DNA of 64,000 nt from an uncultured Aeriscardovia sp. (lineage in GTDB: Bacteria; Actinomycetota; Actinomycetes; Actinomycetales; Bifidobacteriaceae). Below are positions 55,028-64,000 of the stretch, piece by piece. How positions within the stretch are numbered: position 1 is the first letter of the stretch; the number at the start of each line of letters is the position of its first letter. The notes beneath the pieces are model-generated. The model worked only from the letters and a program-made list of their open reading frames with translations, ran no database searches and was not told where the DNA came from. The stretch spans positions 108,374 through 172,373 of the forward strand of contig CAIFES010000005.1 in the NCBI GenBank assembly GCA_903789535.1. Direction: 5' to 3'. The position numbers and the translations under genes are program-made.

Positions 55028-55314
55028 TGCCGTACGCCCTTTCCTATTCGTTTGCTGTATACAGTCTGCAGACACCACAAAGACGCGGCAATAAGCCGGG
55101 ATCGCAGTGCGCGTCGATACTATGACCGGCGCGCTCGCTCTTTTACTCTCAAGCGAGCCTTCGCAGGCAACCGAACTATTGTGCCACAAGGGGTCCCCTT
55201 GCATAACACCGGGCGTGTCGCGCCCCTCATCCGGTCTGCCGACAGCCTAGCGTGCCCCCTGCACGTTGCGCCTTCCGCCCTGCCGGCAAGCTTTTCCGGG
55301 ACCGATGCGAGACA
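55028..55314. other. Divergent intergenic region rpsJ / glgX
   Basis: 287 bp must contain the main promoter of the ribosomal superoperon (leftward) and the glgX promoter (rightward). A TAGTAT on the minus strand near 55120 may be a -10 element, but no matching -35 could be assigned. No gene or strong hairpin was recognised. Confidence 0.4.
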
Positions 55315-57894
<2,580 letters not shown>

Positions 57895-57983
57895 CCCGGT
57901 CGGCCCGACCATCCCGTCTGGTGGCGCCTCGTCATGCCAGTTCGCCATGACCGGTGCGCCTTGACCGGACGGCCTGTGGCATA

Positions 57984-58020
57984 AAAAATCCCCGCTGCCA
58001 TCGCGGCAGCGGGGATTTTT
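57984..58020. terminator. Bidirectional terminator between glgX and rpsI
   Basis: A 16-bp perfect stem (AAAAATCCCCGCTGCC and its complement) with a 5-nt loop gives T-runs on both strands for the converging genes. Confidence 0.93.
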
Positions 58021-58068
58021 CGTCTCCGCATGCGGACAGATCGTCCGCAGACGGAGGAAAAGACCAGA

Positions 58069-58563
58069 TCAGCGCTTGCTGAACTGCGGGGCGCGACGGG
58101 CCTTGTGCAGACCGGCCTTCTTGCGCTCGACAGTACGCGCATCGCGGGTGAGGAAGCCGTGCTTCTTCAGCGTGACGCGGTTGGCCTCACGGTCGATGGC
58201 GTTGAGGGCGCGTGCCACGCCCAGACGCACGGCACCGGCCTGGCCGGAGATGCCGCCGCCGTCCACGCGGACGATGACGTCGAACTTGCCCTGGAGCTTG
58301 AGCAGCTCGAACGGGGAGTTGACCTCACGCTGAGCGAGCTTGCTCGGGAAGTACTTCTCGAGCGGGCGGCCGTTGATGGTCCACTCACCGGTGCCCGGCA
58401 CGAGGCGGACACGGGCGACGGACTCCTTGCGGCGACCGGTGCCATAACCCGGCGCGATGATGGACGTGCCGGTGCCCGCACCGGCGTTCGTCTCAGAGGT
58501 GTAAGCAACCTGCTCCTGCGAGTCCTGGACTTCGGAAGCAGCCGTGTTGGTGTTATCTGCCAT
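58069..58563 (-). CDS. rpsI: 30S ribosomal protein S9
   Basis: 164-residue protein whose C-terminal tail reaches the P-site tRNA. The core begins near 37 ([19 protein letters not shown]) and ends with the typical [17 protein letters not shown]. An acidic, Thr/Ala-rich N-terminal extension of about 35 residues is present, as in other actinobacteria. It is 23 bp after rplM. Confidence 0.97.
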   Translation of the reverse strand: MADNTNTAASEVQDSQEQVAYTSETNAGAGTGTSIIAPGYGTGRRKESVARVRLVPGTGEWTINGRPLEKYFPSKLAQREVNSPFELLKLQGKFDVIVRVDGGGISGQAGAVRLGVARALNAIDREANRVTLKKHGFLTRDARTVERKKAGLHKARRAPQFSKR

Positions 58564-58586
58564 GATGTCTCTTTCCTTGTCCTGGC

Positions 58587-59045
58587 TCACTTGGCCTGCT
58601 TGATCTTCTTGTCGGCGCTCAGCTGGACCGGCTTCTGTGCCTTGTACGGGTAATCAGGACCCGCGAAGACGCGCAGACGGGAGAGCTGGGCATCGGAGAG
58701 CTTGTTCTTGGGGAGCATGCCCTTGACGGTGTTGCGGATCATGCGGTCCGGGTTCTTGACACGCAGCTGGCCATACGTGGTGGAGCGCAGGGCGCCCGGC
58801 TTGCCGGAGAGATGATAGGTGTAGACGGCCTTCTCATTCTCCTTGCGACCGGTGACGGCGACCTTCTCCGCGTTGACGACGATGACGAAATCACCGGAAT
58901 CGGCGTTCGGCGCATACGTCGGCTTCGACTTGCCGCGCAGGGTATCGGCGATGACAGACGCGAGACGACCGAGCACAACGTCGGTGGCATCGATGATGTA
59001 CCAGTTGTGGGTCAGATCCTTCGGCTTCGGTGTGAAAGTCTTCAC
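58587..59045 (-). CDS. rplM: 50S ribosomal protein L13
   Basis: 152-residue early-assembly protein ([20 protein letters not shown] near 15; [19 protein letters not shown] near 108). First gene of the rplM-rpsI operon; its upstream region carries several repeats. Confidence 0.97.
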   Translation of the reverse strand: MKTFTPKPKDLTHNWYIIDATDVVLGRLASVIADTLRGKSKPTYAPNADSGDFVIVVNAEKVAVTGRKENEKAVYTYHLSGKPGALRSTTYGQLRVKNPDRMIRNTVKGMLPKNKLSDAQLSRLRVFAGPDYPYKAQKPVQLSADKKIKQAK

Positions 59046-59140
59046 AGTACAAACCTTTTCTTCATTGTGTTTCTGACGCCCCCGACAGACGGTGACGCCA
59101 ATTTTTCCGTGGGCTCCCTGAAGTCCGCGCAGGCGAGTGG

Positions 59141-59152
59141 GAAAGCGCTTTC
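59141..59152. promoter_or_regulatory. LacI/CcpA-type palindrome upstream of rplM
   Basis: GAAAGCGCTTTC is a perfect 12-bp palindrome matching the core of LacI-GalR-family operators (central CG with GAAAGC arms). It lies 96 bp before the rplM start and 337 bp after the malQ stop, so a role at either gene is uncertain. Confidence 0.45.
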
Positions 59153-59278
59153 AGCTGGACCCGAGGGAAACACAACAATCCTTAATGATAACCCCTGCAC
59201 GGACAGAAATCATGGGCATCCTGCACACAAACGCCGACGAATAAGACGAATAAGAGGGGACGACGGGACAGTCGGTCG

Positions 59279-59333
59279 GACAGACAGACAGACAGACAGA
59301 CAAACAAACAAACAAACAGCCAGACAGACAAAA
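59279..59333. repeat. Tetranucleotide microsatellite (GACA/AACA)
   Basis: About six GACA units are followed by four AACA units and then two more degenerate GACA units. It lies between malQ and rplM, upstream of the rplM start on the minus strand. Confidence 0.9.
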
Positions 59334-59391
59334 CGGCCCGGTGCGGGTGGCATCGGGCCGTGACGGGCGACGATCGGAGATGGTTCTCACA

Positions 59392-59470
59392 TATCAACGA
59401 TTCATATCAGTGATCCGTATCAACGACTCATATCAATGATTCGTGTTCAATGATTCGTATCAACGATCGC
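59392..59470. repeat. Degenerate 13-bp tandem repeat, six copies
   Basis: Six consecutive copies of a TATCAACGATTCA-like unit start at 59392, 59405, 59418, 59431, 59444 (14 bp) and 59458. Positions TATCA and GAT are best conserved. It lies just downstream of the malQ stop. Confidence 0.85.
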
Positions 59471-59488
59471 CGCCCAGGGCAGAGTCCC

Positions 59489-61660
59489 TCAGGCGTTCAT
59501 GATCTGTGCGAGCGACTGCACACGCGGCAAGGAGAACAGATCCTCCGCGTAGACCGGGTGCAGGTCGCCGTCGGCGAGCGGGACGCGCCAGTTCGGGTAC
59601 TCGTTGTTCGTACCCGGCTGGTTCTGCGTACGCTTCTCCCCCACGCCGTCGACGATGGCGGCGCACAGCAGCTTCGACGGGGCGGCTTTGAGGGCGCGAT
59701 ACATGGCCTCGACCACCTGCTGGGTGCGCTCGGCCTCGTGCTCGGCGTCGTCCTGCGAGAGCCAGCCGCCCTTGACGAGGAAGCGGATGAGCGCCTCGTG
59801 CTCCTTGACCTGCGCAGCCTTGAACTTCTCGACCGGTTCGGTGAGCAGGTGGAGCCGCTCGCGGATGGTGACGGAGGCGTACTCGAGGTAGCCGGCGTCC
59901 GGCGGCATGTCGTGGGTGACGACGGAGGCGAGCGCCATCTCGCGGTACGCGGACGGATCGATGAACTCACCGTCGGAATCGCGCTCGAACCACTCGACGA
60001 CCGAGCCGAGCAGACCGTGGTCGCGCAGACGCTTTGCCACATAGTCGGGCACCACGCCCAGATCCTCGCCCACGACCACGCCGTTGGCACGCATCGCCTC
60101 GACGGCGAGGATGCCGAGCATGACCGCGTCGTCGTAATAGACGTACGTGCCGTACTTGGCGGTCTTGCCGGCAGGCACCCACCACAGGCGGAACAGGCCG
60201 AGGATGTGGTCGATGCGCAGCGCGCCGGCGGCCTGGAACATCGAATGCACAAGGTCGGAGTAAGCCTTGTAACCGGTCTTCTCGAGGTAGCGCGGGTTGA
60301 ACGGCGGCTGGCTCCAGTCCTGGCCCTGCTGGTTGAAGAAGTCGGGCGGGGCGCCGACGGAGACGTTCTTGGCGAAGCGCTCCGGGTGGGCCCACACGTC
60401 CGAGCCGAGCGGATGGACGCCGACGGCCATATCGAGCATGAGGCCGACCTTCATACCGGCCTGGCGGGCGCTTTCCTGTGCGGCGTGCAGCTGGCCGGTG
60501 GCGATCCACTCGAGCCAGCGGTAGAACTCGAGCATCTCCCCGCGCGAGGCGACGAGCGAGCGCACCTCCGGCGAGTCGATGGTGTACTTGCGCACCCACG
60601 AGTCCGGGCTGTCCTTCGGGGCGCCCCACACCTCGTAGCACACGCACCAGGTGGCGTAGCCGTCCAGCTCCGCACCCTGCGACTTCTTGTAGTCATCAAA
60701 GGCCTTCTGGCGCTGCGGCGAGCGCGGCACGCGGAAGATCGTCCACAGGGCCGGGACCTTGGCCTTCCACATGGCGTCCCTGTCGATGATGTGCTCCGCG
60801 TCATCATTGAGCGCGGCGACGCTGGCCTGCTGGTCGCGCACCGACTGCTTGCCGGCCTCGTCGAGCGAGCCGAACTCCTCGATGTCCTCGGGACGGATGT
60901 AGGTGAAGTTGATGAAACGGCGGGAATCAGGCAGGTACGGCGATGGCGTCAGCGGGGCGACCGGCTCGGCGGCGTGCAGCGGGTTGACCTGGATGAAGTC
61001 GGCACCGGTCTTCGTCTTGGCGTCGGAGGCGATGCGGGCGAGATCGTCGTAATCGCCCACGCCCCAGGAGCCGTGCGAGCGAATGGAGTACAGCTGTGCC
61101 ATCCAGCCCCACAGCTGGCCCTCCTGCAGCTCCGGCAGCAGCGGGACGCGCTCGGGCGCCACGATGAGGCGGCACGTGGACGACTGGTCGCCAGCACTGA
61201 CGGAGAGCGTGTGATAGCCCACCGGCAGGGTGCTGGGGATGAGAACCTTGGACGAGACGTAGAACTCGCCGTCGGCCGAGGGGAACGCCGTCTGGTCGGG
61301 GTCCGGCTCGATGTCGAGATTGCCAAAGCGGGTGCCGTCCTCGAGGGTCAGGACCGCCTGCGGGACGGTGCCTGAGGGGTGATTGACCGGTACGGACGCA
61401 CGCTGACCGACGATGGCCAGCGCCGTGCCGGCGACGATGCGGGTACGACGCTGTTCGAGCAGGGATGACAGGGACTGCGCGATTTGCTCGGGGGTAGAGG
61501 CATCGACGCCGAGTGCCGCGAGGACGCGCACGATGACATCATCGTCAATCTCGTTGTACTCGCCCTGCTGCCCGATGTAGGAAGTGGCGACACCGTTGAG
61601 CTGTGCCAGACGGATGAGGGGCCGCGCGAGCCTCTCCCAACTTTCTTGCTGTTGGACCAT
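59489..61660 (-). CDS. malQ: 4-alpha-glucanotransferase (amylomaltase, GH77)
   Basis: Cytoplasmic disproportionating enzyme that transfers alpha-1,4-glucan segments between malto-oligosaccharides, 723 residues. N-terminal region of about 170 residues, as in the long actinobacterial form, then the GH77 barrel: WGWMAQLYSIRSHGSWGVGD near 184, LRIDHILGLFRLWWVP with nucleophile about Asp484, VVVGEDLGVVP with acid/base about Glu532 and VVTHDMPPDAGY with the third acidic residue near 590. Starts at MVQQQESWERL. No maltose transporter is adjacent. Confidence 0.95.
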   Translation of the reverse strand: MVQQQESWERLARPLIRLAQLNGVATSYIGQQGEYNEIDDDVIVRVLAALGVDASTPEQIAQSLSSLLEQRRTRIVAGTALAIVGQRASVPVNHPSGTVPQAVLTLEDGTRFGNLDIEPDPDQTAFPSADGEFYVSSKVLIPSTLPVGYHTLSVSAGDQSSTCRLIVAPERVPLLPELQEGQLWGWMAQLYSIRSHGSWGVGDYDDLARIASDAKTKTGADFIQVNPLHAAEPVAPLTPSPYLPDSRRFINFTYIRPEDIEEFGSLDEAGKQSVRDQQASVAALNDDAEHIIDRDAMWKAKVPALWTIFRVPRSPQRQKAFDDYKKSQGAELDGYATWCVCYEVWGAPKDSPDSWVRKYTIDSPEVRSLVASRGEMLEFYRWLEWIATGQLHAAQESARQAGMKVGLMLDMAVGVHPLGSDVWAHPERFAKNVSVGAPPDFFNQQGQDWSQPPFNPRYLEKTGYKAYSDLVHSMFQAAGALRIDHILGLFRLWWVPAGKTAKYGTYVYYDDAVMLGILAVEAMRANGVVVGEDLGVVPDYVAKRLRDHGLLGSVVEWFERDSDGEFIDPSAYREMALASVVTHDMPPDAGYLEYASVTIRERLHLLTEPVEKFKAAQVKEHEALIRFLVKGGWLSQDDAEHEAERTQQVVEAMYRALKAAPSKLLCAAIVDGVGEKRTQNQPGTNNEYPNWRVPLADGDLHPVYAEDLFSLPRVQSLAQIMNA

Positions 61661-61819
61661 ACCGACAATTCTACGACGTCATGGAATCGTTTGCACTATG
61701 CTATTCCAGACTTCTTTGGATCGTCGTAATACTGAGGAAAAGACGATTGACCTCGTTTGCGATCGGCGTGGACGAGGCCCGTTTCCCGCTCACCTGCTCC
61801 CGGGCTCTGTTTTCCCCGC

Positions 61820-62584
61820 TCACCTGTCCTCGGGGATGTCGGCGCGCAGGCCGATGGCACCATGGCCGGGCACCGACTGGACGGGGTTGGGGGTGACGAC
61901 CGCCTCCGTCGTGCCGTCGGCGAGCCTTTTTGCCGCCGCATGGGCCACGTCCGGCGTCTTGTCGTCGGCGAGCGTGCGGACGATTTCCTCGGGCGTGGTG
62001 GGGTTGAGGGCGACCGCGCGGCGGACCATGCCGGCCAGCACCGGCAGCGCGTCCGGCTCGTTCGTCACACCGAGCGTCGAGAGGAATTCGAGCGCTTTGA
62101 CGGAATTAGAGGGGTCCTGCGCCCCCTCGAGCCGGATCTTCCACGAGGTGCGCGGGTTGAGCAGGGCGGCGGTGCGCACATCCTGGTCCTCGTCCTTGGC
62201 GAGGCGCGCGACGAGCCAGTTCTTATCATCCTTGTTGCCAGCCACGGCCGCCCGCACCTGCGCGCGCGGATCGGAGGCCAGCTTGACGAGGATGTTCGGG
62301 TATGGCATCACCGTGGCGAGATAGACGCGGTCGGCGACAGGAGTATGCAGATTGCCGGCGACCGCCTCGAGCAGTGCGGTCTGGCGGGAGAAATCCGCCT
62401 GGTTCTCGCGCGGGGGGAGTTTCTCATGGGCGCGAGCGGAGAGCATGCCCGAATCGGTGGAATGGCGGAGCATCTCGTACTCGTCAGTGAGCGCGACACG
62501 CGGTTTTTCCTCCGGCTGCGCAGTCGATGCGGAGTCTTCCCCCTCCTCCGCCGTCACATTATCCGCCACCTGACCGTCCGCCAT
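61820..62584 (-). CDS. HEAT-like / variant leucine-rich repeat protein
   Basis: 254-residue protein of unknown function. An acidic, probably disordered N-terminus of about 30 residues precedes repeated helical units of about 24-30 residues from residue 60, with recurring pattern LASDPRAQVRAAVAGN and LAKDEDQDVRTAALLN, resembling bacterial LRV or HEAT repeats. Such repeats mediate protein binding. It stands alone between malQ and the YigZ gene. Confidence 0.75.
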   Translation of the reverse strand: MADGQVADNVTAEEGEDSASTAQPEEKPRVALTDEYEMLRHSTDSGMLSARAHEKLPPRENQADFSRQTALLEAVAGNLHTPVADRVYLATVMPYPNILVKLASDPRAQVRAAVAGNKDDKNWLVARLAKDEDQDVRTAALLNPRTSWKIRLEGAQDPSNSVKALEFLSTLGVTNEPDALPVLAGMVRRAVALNPTTPEEIVRTLADDKTPDVAHAAAKRLADGTTEAVVTPNPVQSVPGHGAIGLRADIPEDR

Positions 62585-62693
62585 CGTCGTCCGCCTTCCT
62601 GCCGATCCTGTCTCCGACGACCATCCAGACTACCCGCACAGCCGTCCCGGGCCACGGCCCGTCTGCGGTGCCGCCGCCCGTGTTATTTCGACG

Positions 62694-63401
62694 TTATTTT
62701 CGTTCTTTTTCGCTGTCTGGGCGGACGGCGAGGATGACGCCCTCGTCGATGATGTCCGGGCGGCCGGCGAACGCCCGCGTGAGCGCGTCCTCGAAATCCG
62801 TCGTCCGCTCCTCGTCCACGGCAAACGTGGTGGTCACCTCCTGCGTGTACGAGCGGTCCTGCGCCTGGGCGCCGAAGCGATCGGCAAGATGGTCAAGCGT
62901 CTTGAGCCGCGGATAGCCGACCGTGATCCGAAGGCACCTGCGACGCACGAGCAGGGCACGCGGTGCGGCGGCGAGCGCCTGCGAGGCGGCGGAGGAATAG
63001 GCGCGCACAAGGCCGCCGGCGCCCAGGAGCGTGCCGCCGAATTTGCGCGAGACCGCCACGGCGCAGTTGCGCACCCCGGAAAAGCGGATCGCCTCGAGAA
63101 TGGGCTTGGCCGCCGTACCGGACGGCTCGCCGTCATCGCTCATCCGCTCGCCCTGCGCGCCCGAGGCGGGATCATCTCCCCCGTTCATGCTGTACACCGC
63201 CGCATAGCACACATGCCGCGCCTGCGGATGCTCGTCACGCACGGCCTGCACGAAGGCCTCCACGTCCCCCGGCCCGTCCACACGGGCGGCATGGGCATCG
63301 AACACCGACCCCCGGCTCTCATACACGCCCAGATGCCGCAGCGCCTGTGGATCGCCGACGGGCGTGAGGAGCGTGAGAAACGGCGATGCGGAAGAAGTCA
63401 T
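62694..63401 (-). CDS. IMPACT/YigZ family protein
   Basis: 235-residue member of UPF0029/IMPACT (YigZ). Core motifs: SRGSVFDAHAARV near 29, ARHVCYAAVYSMNG near 60, DDGEPSGTAAKPILEAI near 90 and FGGTLLGAGGLVRAYSSAAS near 118. The family is linked to translation or stress control, but no bacterial reaction is settled. Start at 63401 (MTSSASPFL) is preferred; the frame continues upstream without support. Confidence 0.88.
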   Translation of the reverse strand: MTSSASPFLTLLTPVGDPQALRHLGVYESRGSVFDAHAARVDGPGDVEAFVQAVRDEHPQARHVCYAAVYSMNGGDDPASGAQGERMSDDGEPSGTAAKPILEAIRFSGVRNCAVAVSRKFGGTLLGAGGLVRAYSSAASQALAAAPRALLVRRRCLRITVGYPRLKTLDHLADRFGAQAQDRSYTQEVTTTFAVDEERTTDFEDALTRAFAGRPDIIDEGVILAVRPDSEKERK

Positions 63402-63710
63402 AGCCCCATTGTGCCGCCAGCGGCCGCCAGGGCATCGGACGGGCGATGCGGTAAGCGCGTTCCTCGGCACCGGCGAACGGCAACGGCACCCCGTCCCGAT
63501 CTCCGATCTCCGCATCCCGGTTGCCTCGCCCCGATCGCGACACCCCAGTTACAACCATCCCGATGGCGCACCAATCACGACACGCCGAAAGAATCCCTAA
63601 ATAAAGGGGATTCCTGCTCGCCTCTTCAGCCCTCCCCACACACAGCCCTTGCTTTATCCGCCCACACCTGTATAGTGTTCTTCTGTTGTCACACAGTGTG
63701 TGTTGACATT
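63402..63710. other. Intergenic region before the tRNA-Asp/tRNA-Phe pair
   Basis: 309 bp without a credible gene. The right end holds the tRNA promoter; the rest shows no strong hairpin or repeat. Confidence 0.5.
63649..63676 (+). promoter_or_regulatory. Promoter of the tRNA-Asp/tRNA-Phe transcript
   Basis: TTGCTT (63649-63654), a 16-bp spacer and TATAGT (63671-63676) fit a vegetative promoter; the predicted start near 63683 is about 28 bp before tRNA-Asp. Confidence 0.6.
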
Positions 63711-63788
63711 GGCCTCGTAGCTCAGTTGGTTTAGAGCGCCGCCCTGTCACGGCGGAGGTCGTCGGTTCAAGCCCGATCGAGGTCGCCA
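63711..63788 (+). tRNA. tRNA-Asp (anticodon GTC)
   Basis: Acceptor GGCCTCG/CGAGGTC, anticodon loop CTGTCAC and an encoded CCA. Confidence 0.95.
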
Positions 63789-63820
63789 GAACAGTTGCCA
63801 GATTCGGTAGCTGTCCGCTT

Positions 63821-63896
63821 GGCTCTGTAGCTCAGTTGGTAGAGCACACGACTGAAAATCGTGAGGTCAACGGATCGATACCGTTCGGAGCCACCA
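63821..63896 (+). tRNA. tRNA-Phe (anticodon GAA)
   Basis: Acceptor GGCTCTG/CGGAGCC, anticodon loop CTGAAAA and an encoded CCA; 32 bp after tRNA-Asp. Confidence 0.95.
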
Positions 63897-63898
63897 TT

Positions 63899-63926
63899 AT
63901 CCTCGGGCATTGCCCGGGGATTTTTT
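63899..63926 (+). terminator. Terminator of the tRNA-Asp/tRNA-Phe transcript
   Basis: ATCCTCGGGC pairs with GCCCGGGGAT (one T-G pair) around loop ATT, followed by TTTTTT. The last 74 bases of the window show nothing further. Confidence 0.92.
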
Positions 63927-64000
63927 ATTTGTATCCCCACGTTTATTGGGTTATAGGAACTTTTTATGGTGTTTATAACCCTCAGTCGGTGGCGTAGGGG

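Noticed and set aside
59279..59470. CRISPR array
   Set aside because: The repeats are 4-bp and 13-bp tandem units without unique spacers, and no cas genes are nearby.
59450..61375. 641-codon plus-strand frame opposite malQ
   Set aside because: It mirrors malQ codon structure, is rich in Leu/Arg/Val/Asp and has no domain; malQ has intact catalytic motifs.

Overview
The window is high-GC chromosomal DNA that reads as a member of the Bifidobacteriaceae (Bifidobacterium or a close relative). This rests on the actinobacterial S10-spc-alpha ribosomal block with a zinc-type S14 and extended L17, L29, S5 and S9, the glgX/rpsI/rplM/malQ neighbourhood, the Tyr-Thr-Met tRNA run with rpmG and murB, and carbohydrate loci built from LacI regulators, CUT1 ABC permeases and cytoplasmic glycosidases. 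Species cannot be fixed from sequence reading alone. No insertion sequence, prophage, CRISPR array or replication origin was seen.

Left part (1-10.7 kb): a LacI regulator and tRNA-Ser(GCT), then a locus that looks dedicated to alpha-1,6-glucans. A binding lipoprotein, a GH13_31 oligo-1,6-glucosidase, two Lpl-type permeases and a GH66 dextranase-like enzyme are transcribed leftward; a LacI regulator and a DUF624/YesL membrane protein are transcribed rightward from the same intergenic region. Neither glycosidase has a signal peptide, so degradation is expected inside the cell after import.

Housekeeping stretch (10.7-17.1 kb): murB with a small membrane protein, rpmG, tRNA-Met/Thr/Tyr, asnS, a zinc alcohol dehydrogenase and a DUF308 membrane protein.

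Glucuronate region (17.1-35.7 kb): uxaC, uxuB and a ManD-type mannonate dehydratase form one operon in pathway order. Around it are a GH78 alpha-L-rhamnosidase, a DUF624 protein, a binding lipoprotein with two permeases, a GH30 glycosidase, a LacI regulator and a DUF2264 (GH154-like) protein. A TGGCAACG-type motif recurs in the promoter regions of these transcription units, suggesting one regulon. The simplest reading is import of a glucuronic-acid-containing oligosaccharide, possibly capped with rhamnose, followed by intracellular trimming and conversion of glucuronate to 2-keto-3-deoxygluconate. Enzymes for the last steps, and any ABC ATPase, are not in the window.

Right part (35.8-64 kb): two lipoproteins, tRNA-Ser(CGA), an SPFH/band-7 protein and truA, then the ribosomal superoperon running leftward from rpsJ to rplQ with secY, adk, infA and rpoA embedded. 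Beyond it are glgX, rpsI-rplM, malQ, a HEAT-like repeat protein, an IMPACT/YigZ protein and tRNA-Asp/tRNA-Phe. The rplM upstream region carries a tetranucleotide microsatellite, a 13-bp degenerate tandem repeat and a LacI/CcpA-like palindrome.
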